DNA of 48,607 nt from Rhizobiaceae bacterium (GCA_905339215.1 CAJPFN010000086.1:1-48607), one strand, 5' to 3'; counted from the first letter of the stretch, positions 1-9,031 are shown. Made by a program: numbers and translations. Notes: generated from the letters alone by a model not told the origin.

Positions 1-1
1 T

Positions 2-103
2 CTCGCCGACGAGGTCAACATCATGGATCGCGGGCTGATCGTCCACACCGGCCCCGCCGAGGATCTCGACCGCGCGGACGTGCGCAGGTTCCTGACGGTC
101 TGA
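2..103 (+). CDS. ABC transporter ATP-binding protein, C-terminal fragment
   Basis: Only the last 33 codons lie in the window; the gene begins to the left. The readable end (ADEVNIMDRGLIVHTGPAED, then a stop at 101-103) has the form of the D-loop/H-loop-distal tail of an ABC ATPase, where 'drg.iv..G..e.l' follows the switch histidine. It most resembles the LivF/UrtE branch, which energises uptake of branched-chain amino acids or urea. The substrate cannot be told from this fragment. The family call is an inference from a short stretch. Confidence 0.6.
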   Translation, partial: LADEVNIMDRGLIVHTGPAEDLDRADVRRFLTV

Positions 104-321
104 CGGCGGTTTCGCGCCCATTGCGTGGAATTCTCGCGGGAATCCCGGGGACAAGACGCGCTGCGGCGAAAGCATGTTATCATTTTCAGAACGCGATTCG
201 TGGCAGTTCGGCCTTCGGTAAGATCGCGGGTACCGGCGCGTAGACGGCATGAGGCCGTCGCTGCCCTAGTAGCATTCAGTCGTGCCGTTCGAGTCCCACC
301 TGCATGGGCGAGGACAACGAG

Positions 322-498
322 ATGCTCACTGCAACCGACGACTGCGCCAAACGACGTCTCACCGAACCGCTGGAAATCCTGACGGCCGTCAGCATCCTGC
401 GGTCACGCGGCGTCAAGCGCGACGAGATGATCCTCGAGATGTCGAAGATCTTCTACGTCGACCTGGACGAGTTCAACCGCGTCTTCCTCAGGGCGTGA
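322..498 (+). CDS. small conserved-looking hypothetical protein (58 aa)
   Basis: This is a short soluble protein with no signal peptide or membrane segment. The middle is amphipathic and helical (LEILTAVSILRSRGVKRDEM), and the C-terminal half is acidic and aromatic (IFYVDLDEFNRVF). I chose the ATG at 322 because GAGG lies 8 bases upstream of it; an in-frame ATG at 304 has no such site. The gene ends 19 bp before the next plus-strand gene, so the two may be cotranscribed. I do not recognise a domain and infer no function. Its third-position GC is as high as in the neighbours, which supports real coding. Confidence 0.6.
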   Translation: MLTATDDCAKRRLTEPLEILTAVSILRSRGVKRDEMILEMSKIFYVDLDEFNRVFLRA

Positions 499-517
499 GC
501 CGACGCGGCCCGACGCG

Positions 518-1165
518 ATGGAAGACCGCATCGTCATCCTGCCGCGGGAGTGGCAGGCCGCAGAGGCCGCAACGCCTCCGGGCGACCTCGACCGCTTCAT
601 CCCGGAGGGTTTCTCTCTCGGTGGACCGGCGATCATGCGGCCGTGGGACTCCATCGACGCTGCATTCCGCACCACCGGCTACTATGGCGTCGACCAGCGC
701 AGCGCCGATCCGATCCTCAGCGCGCCGTCGGAACTGCCTTGCGGCGGGACGCTCTATTTCGACGAGCACGCGCTGGGGCAGCACTTTTCGCAGGTCCTCG
801 ACGCGCTCGGCGTCCACCGGCGGCTGACGGAGTATGCCGTCTTCACCGGGCAGTCGGACAACACGGTCCGCGACCGCTATCTCGAACAGGCACGCCTGGT
901 CAGCCATTCGGCGTTGCGCCAGCTGTTCGGGGTGCCGGCTCCTGCCGTCGCTGCGCTGGGCCCACAGAATGCCAATCTCGACGAAGCGATCGTTTCGTTT
1001 GTCGACGGTCAGCGCCGCCGCTGGAGCGATCCGCACGCGCTTGCCGGCAAGCTGGGCGGCGATGGCGACTGGGCGAAGGAGAGGCTCGCCTTCGGCCTGT
1101 TCGTCGAGAACGGCAACTGGCAGGTAATCCGCGTGTGGAGCCGGCCGTGGCTGATGACGAAATGA
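518..1165 (+). CDS. conserved hypothetical protein (215 aa)
   Basis: This is a soluble protein of mixed composition without a signal peptide, transmembrane segment or motif I recognise. The reading frame is open for 648 bases and uses GC-rich third positions throughout. The competing minus-strand frames over the same bases give arginine-rich, low-complexity products typical of shadows. There is no good ribosome-binding site before the ATG, which may mean coupling to the small gene 19 bp upstream. It converges on the carboxyltransferase gene, with 34 bp between the stop codons. The function is unknown. Confidence 0.65.
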   Translation: MEDRIVILPREWQAAEAATPPGDLDRFIPEGFSLGGPAIMRPWDSIDAAFRTTGYYGVDQRSADPILSAPSELPCGGTLYFDEHALGQHFSQVLDALGVHRRLTEYAVFTGQSDNTVRDRYLEQARLVSHSALRQLFGVPAPAVAALGPQNANLDEAIVSFVDGQRRRWSDPHALAGKLGGDGDWAKERLAFGLFVENGNWQVIRVWSRPWLMTK

Positions 1166-1199
1166 AAGCCGCGTCGAGCCGCTCTTTCGGCCTCCCGCC

Positions 1200-2732
1200 T
1201 CAGAGCGGGATGTTGTCGTGCTTCTTCCAGGGGTTGTCGAGGTCCTTGTTGCGCAGCATCCTGAGCGCGCGGGCGATGCGCCGGCGCGTCGAATGCGGCA
1301 TGATCACCTCGTCGACATAACCGCGCTCGGCGGCGACGAAGGGCGACAGGAAACGGTCCTCGTAGCGCTTCGTGTGCGCCGCGATCTTCTCCGGATCGGC
1401 GATGTCCTTGCGGTAGATGATCTCGACGGCGCCCTTGGCGCCCATCACCGCGATCTGCGCCGTCGGCCAGGCATAGTTCATATCGCCGCGCAGGTGCTTC
1501 GACGCCATGACGTCGTAGGCGCCGCCGAAGGCCTTGCGCGTGATCACGGTGACTTTCGGTACCGTGGCCTCGGCATAGGCGAAGAGCAGCTTGGCGCCGT
1601 GCTTGATCAGGCCGCCATATTCCTGCGCCGTGCCGGGCAGGAAACCGGGCACGTCGACGAAGGTGACGATCGGGATGTTGAAGCAGTCGCAGAAGCGGAC
1701 GAAGCGCGCGGCCTTGCGCGAAGCGTCCGAGTCGAGCACGCCGGCCAGAACCATCGGCTGGTTGGCGACGAAGCCGACTGTGCGGCCCTCGACGCGGCCG
1801 AAGCCGGTGACGATGTTCTTGGCAAATGACGCCTGGATCTCGAAGAAATCGCCCTCGTCGACGGTCTTCAGGATCAGTTCCTTGATGTCGTAGGGCTTGT
1901 TGGCATTGTCGGGGATCAGGCGGTCGAGCGAGAGGTCCGCTTCGTCGGCGGACTGGAAACACTCGATCTCGGGAATCTCCGCCGTGTTCGAAGCCGGGAG
2001 GAGGTCGATCAGGCGGCGCATCTGCAGGAGCGCCTCGACGTCGTTATCGTAGGCACCGTCGGCAATCGAGGACTTGGTCGTGTGCACCGAGGCGCCGCCG
2101 AGCTGCTCGGCCGTCACCGTCTCGTTGGTCACCGTCTTCACCACGTCGGGACCGGTGACGAACATGTAGGACGTGTCGCGCACCATGAAGATGAAATCGG
2201 TCATGGCGGGCGAATAGACGTCGCCGCCGGCGCAGGGGCCCATGATCACCGAGATCTGCGGGATGACGCCCGAAGCAAGCACGTTGCGCTGGAAGATCTC
2301 GGCATAGCCGCCGAGCGCCGCGACGCCTTCCTGGATGCGCGCGCCGCCGGCATCGTAGATGCCGACGATCGGGGCGCGGTTCCTCAGCGCCATGTCCTGG
2401 ACCTTCATCACCTTTTCGGCGTGAGCCTCCGACAGCGAGCCGCCGAACACGGTGAAATCCTTGGCGAAGACGAAGACGGTGCGGCCGTTGACCGTGCCCC
2501 AGCCGGTGACCACGCCGTCGCCGGCGATCTTGGTCTTCTCCATGCCGAAATCGGTGGAGCGGTGCTCGACGAACATGTCGAACTCTTCGAACGATCCTTC
2601 GTCGAGGAAGATGCCGATGCGCTCGCGGGCGGTCAGCTTGCCGCGCCTGTGCTGGGCCTCGATGCGTTCCCTGCCGCCGCCGGCGCGTGCGATTTCGCGG
2701 CGGCGTTCGAGTTCCTTGAGCACATCCTTCAT
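1200..2732 (-). CDS. pccB: acyl-CoA carboxylase, carboxyltransferase (beta) subunit, propionyl-CoA carboxylase type
   Basis: The protein moves CO2 from carboxybiotin to an acyl-CoA, most likely propionyl-CoA, giving methylmalonyl-CoA. It has 510 residues, the usual length of the family. It carries the paired carboxyltransferase half-domains with their Gly-rich acyl-CoA and biotin pockets ([19 protein letters not shown] in the N-half, [19 protein letters not shown], and [12 protein letters not shown] in the C-half). The ATG at 2732 was chosen because GGGGGA lies 6 bases upstream; the frame runs 39 codons further but without similarity. The gloA-like gene lies 83 bp upstream on the same strand. 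The biotinylated alpha subunit (pccA) is not in the window; accB/accC at 21-23 kb belong to acetyl-CoA carboxylase. Substrate choice is inferred from family resemblance. Confidence 0.9.
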   Translation of the reverse strand: MKDVLKELERRREIARAGGGRERIEAQHRRGKLTARERIGIFLDEGSFEEFDMFVEHRSTDFGMEKTKIAGDGVVTGWGTVNGRTVFVFAKDFTVFGGSLSEAHAEKVMKVQDMALRNRAPIVGIYDAGGARIQEGVAALGGYAEIFQRNVLASGVIPQISVIMGPCAGGDVYSPAMTDFIFMVRDTSYMFVTGPDVVKTVTNETVTAEQLGGASVHTTKSSIADGAYDNDVEALLQMRRLIDLLPASNTAEIPEIECFQSADEADLSLDRLIPDNANKPYDIKELILKTVDEGDFFEIQASFAKNIVTGFGRVEGRTVGFVANQPMVLAGVLDSDASRKAARFVRFCDCFNIPIVTFVDVPGFLPGTAQEYGGLIKHGAKLLFAYAEATVPKVTVITRKAFGGAYDVMASKHLRGDMNYAWPTAQIAVMGAKGAVEIIYRKDIADPEKIAAHTKRYEDRFLSPFVAAERGYVDEVIMPHSTRRRIARALRMLRNKDLDNPWKKHDNIPL

Positions 2733-2815
2733 GAGTGTCCCCCAGCTGTCGCTGGGAGACCTGTTATCACGCTCCCGATGGAGCGCAAGCCGGCAAAGGT
2801 GCAGGACCTGCTGTT

Positions 2816-3256
2816 CTACCAGGCGCCGACGTTGGGCATCGATACCCACGGTTCCTGGGGCGGCAGGGCTTCGCCTTCCTGGAGGAGCTCGATCGATATG
2901 TTGTCGGGCGACCTGACGAAAGCCATGTTGCCATCGCGCGGCGGCCGGTTGATGGTCACGCCCATATCCATCAGGCGCTGGCAGGTCTCATAGATGTTGT
3001 CGACCTTATAGGCGAGATGACCGAAGTTGCGGCCGCCCGTGTAGACCTCAGGGTCCCAGTTGTAGGTGAGCTCGAGTTCGGGCGCGCGCGCCGCGGCGGA
3101 GGTCGCCTTGTCCTTGGGCGCGGCGAGGAAGATCAATGTGAAACGGCCCTTCTCGCTCTCGAAGCGGCGCACCTCCTCGAGCCCGAGCTTCCTGCAATAG
3201 AAATCGAGGGAGGCCTCGATATCGGTGATGCGGACCATGGTGTGCAGATAGCGCAT
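2816..3256 (-). CDS. gloA: VOC-family protein, glyoxalase I (lactoylglutathione lyase) type
   Basis: Glyoxalase I isomerises the hemithioacetal of methylglyoxal and glutathione to S-lactoylglutathione in the cytoplasm. The 146-residue protein has two beta-alpha-beta-beta-beta modules. All four expected metal ligands are present: His5 (MRYLHT), Glu62 (LELTYNW), His80 (FGHLAYKV) and Glu123 (SIELLQ), in the same contexts as Escherichia coli GloA. The ATG at 3256 gives this canonical MRYLHT start; a 21-residue upstream extension has no support. It precedes pccB on the same strand. A methylmalonyl-CoA epimerase, also a VOC protein, would fit beside pccB, but the ELTYNW and GHLAYKV contexts favour glyoxalase I. 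Confidence 0.85.
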   Translation of the reverse strand: MRYLHTMVRITDIEASLDFYCRKLGLEEVRRFESEKGRFTLIFLAAPKDKATSAAARAPELELTYNWDPEVYTGGRNFGHLAYKVDNIYETCQRLMDMGVTINRPPRDGNMAFVRSPDNISIELLQEGEALPPQEPWVSMPNVGAW

Positions 3257-3460
3257 GAGGTTTTTCCCGGCTGTCGGACTCAGGTTCCGACCATAGGGCG
3301 GACGCGCGGCGTTGGGCAACCGGGGCCAAGATCACGGCCAGTATTCGGCTGTCCTATTCGGTGAAAAACCCGAAACCGAGCCTTGCATATAAGCGCCGCC
3401 GCGATGTTATTCTGAGACAGAGAATCAGTGGCGGCGTAATCGAGGAAAGGGTGCGTTCTG

Positions 3461-4057
3461 ATGGGGGAGAAAGCCTCTTTCATGGGGCGTGACGCGTCGA
3501 ACGACACGGCGTCGACCCGAGACGAAAGCGTGGAAGGCCTCGGCCTGTTCGAGGTTTCGGGCGCGATTAAATGGTTCGACGTCGCCAAGGGCTTCGGCTT
3601 CATCCTGCCGGATCTACCGGGTATCGGGGACATCCTCCTGCACGTCACCTGCCTGCGCCGCGACGGTTTCCAGACAGCGCTTGAAGGCGCTCGGGTCGTT
3701 TGCCTGGTCCGGCAGGGCGACCGCGGGCTCCAGGCTTTCCGCGTCATCTCGATGGACGTCACGACGGCGATCCATCCTTCCGAACAGCAGGCGCCGCGCA
3801 CGCATGTGGCGGTCACTGCCGAGAGCGGTCTCGAGCGTGCGTTGGTGAAGTGGTTCAATCGCACCAAAGGTTTTGGTTTCCTGACCCGCGGCGAGGGGAC
3901 GGAGGACATCTTCGTCCACATGGAGACGCTGCGCCGCTACGGGATCACTGAACTCCGTCCCGGGCAGGTCGTGCTCGTTCGCTTCGGCCGCGGCGACAAG
4001 GGCCTTATGGCCGCCGAAATTCATCCGGATATGGGTACGCTGCCGATATCGCACTGA
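3461..4057 (+). CDS. double cold-shock-domain protein
   Basis: This is a nucleic-acid-binding protein with two cold-shock domains, at about residues 32-99 and 126-190. Each has the RNP1 (KGFGFI, KGFGFL) and RNP2 (DILLHV, DIFVHM) strands that stack on single-stranded RNA or DNA. At 198 residues it is nearly three times a CspA; such two-domain forms are common in Rhizobiales. The start at 3461 follows AGGAAAGG; a second ATG at 3482 is possible. The upstream 200 bp shared with the divergent gloA-like gene is long enough for the structured leader usual for csp genes, but I cannot define one. DUF192 follows 22 bp downstream, an arrangement I recall from related genomes. Confidence 0.92.
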   Translation: MGEKASFMGRDASNDTASTRDESVEGLGLFEVSGAIKWFDVAKGFGFILPDLPGIGDILLHVTCLRRDGFQTALEGARVVCLVRQGDRGLQAFRVISMDVTTAIHPSEQQAPRTHVAVTAESGLERALVKWFNRTKGFGFLTRGEGTEDIFVHMETLRRYGITELRPGQVVLVRFGRGDKGLMAAEIHPDMGTLPISH

Positions 4058-4079
4058 GCAGCGCACGCACGGGTAATCC

Positions 4080-4625
4080 ATGTCTCGTATATATTGGTAT
4101 GCAGCGGCAGTCGCCGTGGCCCTCCTTGCTGTTGCGGGTTACGCGCTTCTGCGGCCGACCGCTCCGCACGATAGTGGGGCCGGCCTTGGCGCCGTCGATC
4201 CCGCGCCCCTCATCGTTCTTACCGACGGCGGCGAGCGGTCCTTTTCGGTCGAGATTGCCGACGAGCCAAGCGAGCGCCAGCAAGGACTGATGTTTCGCGA
4301 ACACATGGATGACGATCACGGCATGCTGTTCGTTTTCAGCGAAACGCAGCAGGTCGGATTCTGGATGAAGGACACGCCGCTGGCCCTCGATCTGATCTTC
4401 ATCGGCCCGGACGGGCGGGTCCGCGCGATCCGCCGCGGAGAACCGCTATCGCTCGCCACGATCTCGCCGGACGTGCCGGTGCGTTTCGTCTTCGAGGTCA
4501 AGGCCGGCATTGCCGCGCGCCTGGGTATCGAGGACGGCGACCGCGTCCACCATCCGGCCATCGACGGCGTCGCCGGCGAGGGCAGTCCCGGCCAGGCGGG
4601 CAGTGGCCCGGTCAGCGATGACTAG
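4080..4625 (+). CDS. DUF192 family protein, membrane-anchored or exported
   Basis: The protein has 181 residues. An N-terminal hydrophobic segment at about residues 6-24 would act as a signal anchor, and the DUF192 beta-barrel domain follows, with its hallmark stretches (ERQQGLMFRE, GMLFVF, VGFWMKDTPLALDLIFI, VFEVKAG). DUF192 domains are small extracytoplasmic proteins of unknown biochemical role. The gene lies 22 bp after the double cold-shock gene and 9 bp before the hydrolase gene, so all three are probably one transcript. Confidence 0.88.
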   Translation: MSRIYWYAAAVAVALLAVAGYALLRPTAPHDSGAGLGAVDPAPLIVLTDGGERSFSVEIADEPSERQQGLMFREHMDDDHGMLFVFSETQQVGFWMKDTPLALDLIFIGPDGRVRAIRRGEPLSLATISPDVPVRFVFEVKAGIAARLGIEDGDRVHHPAIDGVAGEGSPGQAGSGPVSDD

Positions 4626-4634
4626 GTCGCCCGC

Positions 4635-5390
4635 ATGAAGCACTTTTCCCACGACGGTTTCGATCTTGCCTTCCTCGACCGCGGCGCCGGCGATCCGATC
4701 CTGCTGATCCACGGATTCGCCTCGACCCATCACGTCAACTGGGTGGCGCCGGGCTGGGTAAAGACGCTGGCCGATGCCGGCTATCGCGCTATTGCCATCG
4801 ACAATCGCGGTCACGGCGCGTCGACGAAGAGCTACGATCCCTCCGACTATGCCCCCGCCAAGATGGCCGGCGACGGGGCGGCGCTCCTGCGCCATCTCGG
4901 CATCGAGCGGACCCACGTGATGGGCTATTCCATGGGCGCGCGCATCTCCGCGTTCCTTGCCCTCGAGGAGCCGGCAATGGTGGCGACGTTGGTGTTCGGC
5001 GGTCTTGGCAGCGGCATGGTCGACGGCGTCGGCGACTGGGGTCCGATCGCCGATGCGCTGATCGCCGAGGACCCGGCGACGGTGACCGATTCGCGCGGCC
5101 GCGCCTTTCGCGCCTTCGCCGACCAGACGCGCAGCGACCGGCGGGCGCTGGCGGCTTGCATTTCCTCGTCGCGGCAGGAACTAACGGAAGCCGACATGCA
5201 CCGCATCTACCAGCCGACGCTGGTGGCCGTCGGCACCAGGGACGACATCGGCGGTTCGCCGGATACGCTCGCCGCGATGATGCCGAACGCCGAGGCCTTC
5301 GCCATCGAGGGTCGCGATCACATGCTGGCGGTGGGCGACAGGGCCTTCAAGGCCCGTGTCCTCGACTTCCTGGCGAGGCATCCTCTGTAG
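4635..5390 (+). CDS. alpha/beta-fold hydrolase
   Basis: This is a 251-residue cytoplasmic alpha/beta hydrolase. It shows the oxyanion region (LLIHGFAS), the nucleophile elbow GYSMGA with Ser99, and a C-terminal acid/histidine pair (GTRDDIGG, GRDHMLAVGD) for a complete catalytic triad. The substrate is unknown; the family includes esterases and C-C hydrolases. It starts 9 bp after DUF192 and so is probably translated from the same message. It converges on the crotonase gene, and the gap between them holds a short GC-rich hairpin. Confidence 0.88.
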   Translation: MKHFSHDGFDLAFLDRGAGDPILLIHGFASTHHVNWVAPGWVKTLADAGYRAIAIDNRGHGASTKSYDPSDYAPAKMAGDGAALLRHLGIERTHVMGYSMGARISAFLALEEPAMVATLVFGGLGSGMVDGVGDWGPIADALIAEDPATVTDSRGRAFRAFADQTRSDRRALAACISSSRQELTEADMHRIYQPTLVAVGTRDDIGGSPDTLAAMMPNAEAFAIEGRDHMLAVGDRAFKARVLDFLARHPL

Positions 5391-5410
5391 GCGCCGGGGC
5401 TCCGTCGGTC

Positions 5411-5425
5411 GCCCGCTTCGCGGGC
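5411..5425. terminator. GC-rich hairpin between convergent genes, without U-tract
   Basis: GCCCGC, a TTC loop and GCGGGC form a perfect 6-bp stem in the 41-bp gap between the hydrolase and crotonase stops. No T-run follows on either strand, so it is at best a weak or Rho-assisted stop. The reading is inferred mainly from position. Confidence 0.3.
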
Positions 5426-5431
5426 TGGGAC

Positions 5432-6232
5432 TCAACGTCCCTCGAATGCCGGCCGCCGCTTTTGCAGGTAGGCTGCGCGGCCCTCGGCATAGTCGGCGCT
5501 GTCGAAGGTTAGGTCGCCCAGCGCCCGCGCGTCGTCGACGTCTTCCGAGCGGCCCGAGACGGCAGCCCTGATCGACGCCTTCGACGCGCGCACGGACAGC
5601 GGAGCGTTTTCGGCGATAGCAGCGGCGAGGCCGGCGACCCGGCTTTCCAGCCGGTCCGGCTCGACGACGTCGAGAACAAAGCCCGCATCGCGTGCGGTTG
5701 CCGCGTCGATCCGCGCGCCCGAGAAAGCGAGGTACTTCGCCATCTGCTGGCCGAGCGCGCCGACGATATCGGCCATGGCGTCCGCCGGATAGGCCAGGCC
5801 GAGACGGGCGGCCGGAACGGAAAAGAGGGCGTCGTCGGCGGCGATCCTGAGGTCGCAGGCCGCCGCCAGGCCGAATCCGCCGCCGAAGCAGATGCCGCGG
5901 ATTGCGGCAATCACTGGCAGCCTTGCCTCGCGGAGCGCGGCGAAAGCGGCCGAATTGGCGGCTTCGTAGGCGCGCGCCGATGCGCCGCCGGCGCGCAGGG
6001 TCGAGAATTCCGAAATATCGGCACCGGCGGAGAAGTCGCTGCCGGCACCGCGCAGCACGATGACGCGGTTGGTGTCGTCTGCCGCGCAGGATCTTACGCG
6101 AACGGCGATATCATGCCACATCGCCTGGGTGATGGCGTTGCGCCGCTCCGGCCGGTTGAGCGTGATCGTGGCGACGCCGCCCGAGCAGACGACCATCAAC
6201 GGCTCGTTTTCCATCCCGGCTTGAAATTCCAT
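5432..6232 (-). CDS. enoyl-CoA hydratase/isomerase (crotonase) family protein
   Basis: The 266-residue protein has the crotonase fold with its two oxyanion-hole stretches (SAGADISEF and ICFGGGFGLAAACDLRIA) that bind the acyl-CoA thioester. The places where hydratases carry their two catalytic glutamates read SVPAARLGLAYPAD and contain no Glu. It may therefore be an isomerase, hydrolase or other crotonase-fold enzyme rather than a true hydratase. I chose the ATG at 6232, preceded by GTGGGA at an 8-base spacing; a GTG at 6250 is the alternative. It is divergent from cysE. Confidence 0.85.
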   Translation of the reverse strand: MEFQAGMENEPLMVVCSGGVATITLNRPERRNAITQAMWHDIAVRVRSCAADDTNRVIVLRGAGSDFSAGADISEFSTLRAGGASARAYEAANSAAFAALREARLPVIAAIRGICFGGGFGLAAACDLRIAADDALFSVPAARLGLAYPADAMADIVGALGQQMAKYLAFSGARIDAATARDAGFVLDVVEPDRLESRVAGLAAAIAENAPLSVRASKASIRAAVSGRSEDVDDARALGDLTFDSADYAEGRAAYLQKRRPAFEGR

Positions 6233-6341
6233 CGTCAAATCCCACTTCACGGAACGCTCAGGAAATTACAATTCAATCGCAACCGGTTTTGGCGTATGTT
6301 CCGCCCGCGCTCAAGACCGAGCGGCCGGCAGGGAGAGCCCG

Positions 6342-7190
6342 ATGAGCCAGAGCCACGCGCAACGCACCGTGAAACTTCAGCCGGTCGATCCGATCTGGCG
6401 GGCCATCCGCGACGAGGCCATGGAGGCGGTCGAACGCGATCCGCTGCTCGCGGCATTCCTCTATGCCACGATTCTCAACCAGGAATCGCTCGAGGACGCT
6501 GTCATCCACCGCATCGCCCAGCGGCTCGACCATCAGGATATCGGCGCCGATCTCATCCAGCACACGTTCAAGGCGATGCTGCGCGACGAGCCGGACTGGA
6601 GTTCGACCGTACGTGTCGACATCCAGGCTTATTACGACCGCGATCCCGCCTGCGACCGATTCATCATGCCGGTCCTCTATTTCAAGGGCTTCCATGCCAT
6701 CCAGACCCACCGGCTGGCGCACTGGCTGTGGAACCAGGGCCGCAAGGATTTCGCCCTCTACCTGCAGAGCCGCTCGTCGGTCGTGTTCCAGACGGACATT
6801 AATCCCGCCTCGAAGATGGGCAAGGGCATCTTCATCGATCACGCAACCGGGCTCGTCGTCGGCGAGACGGCCGTCATCGAGGACAATGTCTCGATCCTGC
6901 ACGGTGTCACGCTCGGCGGCACCGGCAAGGCAGGCGGCGACCGCCATCCGAAGATCCGCTACGGCGTCCTCATCGGCGCCGGCGCGAAGATTCTCGGCAA
7001 TATCGAGGTAGGCCACTGCGCCAAGATCGCCGCCGGCTCGGTGGTGCTGTCGCCCGTGCCCAACAACAAGACGGTCGCGGGCGTGCCGGCGCGCGTGGTC
7101 GGCGAAACCGGCTGCGGTCAGCCGGCCCGGCAGATGGACCAGCTGCTGCCGTCGCAGACCATGGACCACGTCGTCACCTTCGACATCTGA
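6342..7190 (+). CDS. cysE: serine O-acetyltransferase
   Basis: The enzyme acetylates L-serine with acetyl-CoA, the first step of cysteine synthesis. The 282-residue protein has the N-terminal helical hexamerisation domain (about residues 10-145) and a C-terminal left-handed beta-helix of hexapeptide repeats (about 150-250). The active-site loop reads GIFIDHATGLVVGETAVIEDNV, interrupted here for length; it holds the catalytic Asp-His pair. HGVTLGGTGK marks the acetyl-CoA and serine pocket. The start ATG lies near the end of an AT-richer divergent promoter region shared with the crotonase gene. A GGGCGGC/GCCGCCC hairpin follows the stop. Confidence 0.95.
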   Translation: MSQSHAQRTVKLQPVDPIWRAIRDEAMEAVERDPLLAAFLYATILNQESLEDAVIHRIAQRLDHQDIGADLIQHTFKAMLRDEPDWSSTVRVDIQAYYDRDPACDRFIMPVLYFKGFHAIQTHRLAHWLWNQGRKDFALYLQSRSSVVFQTDINPASKMGKGIFIDHATGLVVGETAVIEDNVSILHGVTLGGTGKAGGDRHPKIRYGVLIGAGAKILGNIEVGHCAKIAAGSVVLSPVPNNKTVAGVPARVVGETGCGQPARQMDQLLPSQTMDHVVTFDI

Positions 7191-7195
7191 GCGAA

Positions 7196-7218
7196 GGGCG
7201 GCTGGCGTCCGGCCGCCC
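7196..7218 (+). terminator. weak terminator hairpin after cysE
   Basis: GGGCGGC at 7196-7202 pairs perfectly with GCCGCCC at 7212-7218, five bases after the cysE stop. Only TCTTGCC follows, so the U-tract is poor. It could lower read-through into the DUF3126 gene rather than end all transcription. Confidence 0.4.
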
Positions 7219-7310
7219 TCTTGCCGCCATCGGGTTGCCGCGGCTTTACAGCAGCCTATTTCGCGTGTCAGAAGCCAGCACCGCGAAGCGACCCCCGATG
7301 GGAGAAGATT

Positions 7311-7514
7311 GTGAAGCCAGACGAGATCAAGAAGCTCGACGCCTATTTCAAACGGACCTTCCAGAACCCGCAGTTGAAGGTGAAGGCCCGTCCGCGCAAG
7401 GACGATTCGGCCGAGGTCTACATCGGCGACGAATTCCTCGGGATCGTGTTCAGGGACGAGGATGAGGGCGACTACAACTTCTCGATGGCGATTCTGGACG
7501 TCGACCTCGCCTGA
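7311..7514 (+). CDS. DUF3126 family protein (67 aa)
   Basis: This is a small, highly charged cytoplasmic protein (KPDEIKKLDAYFKRTF near the N-terminus, GDYNFSMAILDVDL at the C-terminus) matching the DUF3126 family found across Alphaproteobacteria. The function is unknown. The start is the GTG at 7311: GGAG sits 7 bases upstream, and the 30 upstream codons of the open frame are unlike the family. The gene follows cysE on the same strand, an association I recall from related genomes. It ends 10 bp from the convergent next gene. Confidence 0.85.
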   Translation: MKPDEIKKLDAYFKRTFQNPQLKVKARPRKDDSAEVYIGDEFLGIVFRDEDEGDYNFSMAILDVDLA

Positions 7515-7524
7515 GATCGTGCAG

Positions 7525-8253
7525 TCAGCGGCTTGTGCGTATGAGCGCCGCCGCCTTGTCCCTGACGGCCGCGTCGAGTGTCTGCCAGTCGGAAAGCAGG
7601 CCTAGCGGAAAGCGGTAGGTCAGACTGAGGAAATCCCCGACATGGAGGTCGCGCTCGCAGGGCGCGAACGAGTTTTCCGCCGCCGGCCCGGTGAGGCAGC
7701 GGGCGACCAGCGGCTCACCGGCGGTTCCCGCCACGGCAAGGACCTCGTCGAGATAACCGGCCTTGTCCTTGAACCGGTGGAAGGTCACACCCGCCGGCCC
7801 CGGCGTCCCGGCGGGATCGACGAGCTTGCTGTAGATGGGATCGTAGCGGCCGCTCATGTCGCGCGACATGGTGCGCGGCTCGAATCGCAGGAACAGGATG
7901 CGTCCCTGGTCTCCGGGCCTGTTGAAGTCGGCCGCGGCTGCAGGCGAATAGCCCGTCATGTCCGGCCAGTGCAGGTACAGATCGAGCCGTTCGGCGACGC
8001 CGTTGCGCCGGGCGGACTCGAAGCGGATGGCATTGGCCGGCACAGCCAGCACGTCGTTTCCGAGCACGACCTCGAAGACGGTCGTGTCGTCCGTGTGGCC
8101 GGCCATGGCGATCGAGCGGCCAAACCATTTTCCCGCCAGGCTGATGGCCACCGACAACAGGGCCAGGATGGCGAAGGCGTAAAAAACCCGCAGCATGAAC
8201 GCCGAATCGATCGGCCTGACCTGATCGTTGCCGATGGCTTGAGCTGGTCTCAT
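7525..8253 (-). CDS. hypothetical membrane-anchored protein (242 aa)
   Basis: An N-terminal hydrophobic helix (about residues 21-40, VFYAFAILALLSVAISLAG) would anchor a periplasmic domain of about 200 residues. The domain has two cysteines late in the chain (VARCLTGP, APCERDLHVGDF) that could form a disulphide. I do not recognise the family. The ATG at 8253 is preceded by AGGGAAACA, a good ribosome-binding site; the open frame runs 21 codons further upstream without one. The gene is divergent from the gamma carbonic anhydrase gene. Confidence 0.7.
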   Translation of the reverse strand: MRPAQAIGNDQVRPIDSAFMLRVFYAFAILALLSVAISLAGKWFGRSIAMAGHTDDTTVFEVVLGNDVLAVPANAIRFESARRNGVAERLDLYLHWPDMTGYSPAAAADFNRPGDQGRILFLRFEPRTMSRDMSGRYDPIYSKLVDPAGTPGPAGVTFHRFKDKAGYLDEVLAVAGTAGEPLVARCLTGPAAENSFAPCERDLHVGDFLSLTYRFPLGLLSDWQTLDAAVRDKAAALIRTSR

Positions 8254-8434
8254 TGTTTCCCTGACAGCGGTACGGGCGGCGCGTCCGAACCCTTGGCCCG
8301 ACAGTGCGGCAATCATGGTAAACGGTGCGTAAACACGCCATTCGGGCCGTCAGGTGAGATGGCTCGCCCTTGCCTGTTGCCGGCGTGTCCACTTAGGTTG
8401 CCGCGGCGCCAGCGACGCGAAAGAGGACTTGCCA

Positions 8435-8962
8435 ATGCCGATCTATGAACTGGACGGAAAACACCCCGTCTTCGAGGACGAAGAGACGAACTGGGTGGCG
8501 CCCGACGCGACCGTGATCGGCAACGTTACGATCGGCCGCAATGTCGGCCTGTGGTTCGGCGTGGTGATCCGCGGCGACAACGAGCCGATCGTCATCGGCG
8601 CAGACACGAACGTTCAGGAGCATACGGTGATGCACACCGATCCCGGCAGCCCGCTGACGATCGGAAAGGGCTGCACGATCGGTCACCGTGCGATGCTCCA
8701 CGGCTGCACGATCGGCGACGGCAGCCTTGTCGGCATGGGTGCGATCATCCTCAACGGCGCGCGGATCGGCAAGAATTCGCTCGTCGGTGCCGGCGCGCTG
8801 GTAACGGAGGGCAAGGAATTCCCCGATAACGCGCTGATCGTGGGAACGCCGGCGAAGGCCGTGCGCACGCTCGACGAGAACGCCGTCGCCGGGCTGCGCG
8901 GTTCGGCCGCCCACTACGTGGCGAACGGAGCCCGCTTCCGCAAGAACCTGAAGAAGGTCTGA
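8435..8962 (+). CDS. gamma-class carbonic anhydrase family protein
   Basis: The 175-residue protein is a left-handed beta-helix of hexapeptide repeats. It has the three zinc-binding histidines of the gamma carbonic anhydrase family: His67 (TVMHTDPG), His84 and His89 (IGHRAMLHGC). It would form a trimer that hydrates CO2, though many family members (YrdA/PaaY-like) have little or untested activity. The start at 8435 has GAGG 9 bases upstream; the upstream frame extension is unsupported. The region after the stop holds hairpins that serve the opposite-strand gene. Confidence 0.88.
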   Translation: MPIYELDGKHPVFEDEETNWVAPDATVIGNVTIGRNVGLWFGVVIRGDNEPIVIGADTNVQEHTVMHTDPGSPLTIGKGCTIGHRAMLHGCTIGDGSLVGMGAIILNGARIGKNSLVGAGALVTEGKEFPDNALIVGTPAKAVRTLDENAVAGLRGSAAHYVANGARFRKNLKKV

Positions 8963-8992
8963 CGTCTGCGGGCCGGCATGCGACTCCGGCTG

Positions 8993-9029
8993 AAAAAGGC
9001 GGAGCCGGCCCGGGGACTGGGCCGGCTCC
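8993..9029 (-). terminator. Rho-independent terminator of the BTLCP gene
   Basis: GGAGCCGGCCC (9001-9011) and GGGCCGGCTCC (9019-9029) form a perfect 11-bp stem with a 7-base loop. Read on the minus strand the stem is followed by GCCTTTTTC. The T-run is on the minus side only, so it ends the BTLCP transcript and not that of the carbonic anhydrase gene. Confidence 0.8.
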
Positions 9030-9031
9030 TG

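Noticed and set aside
277-298. GTTCGAGTCCC resembling the T-loop of a tRNA
   Set aside because: The bases on either side do not form the 5-bp T-stem, and no acceptor, D or anticodon arm can be built upstream.
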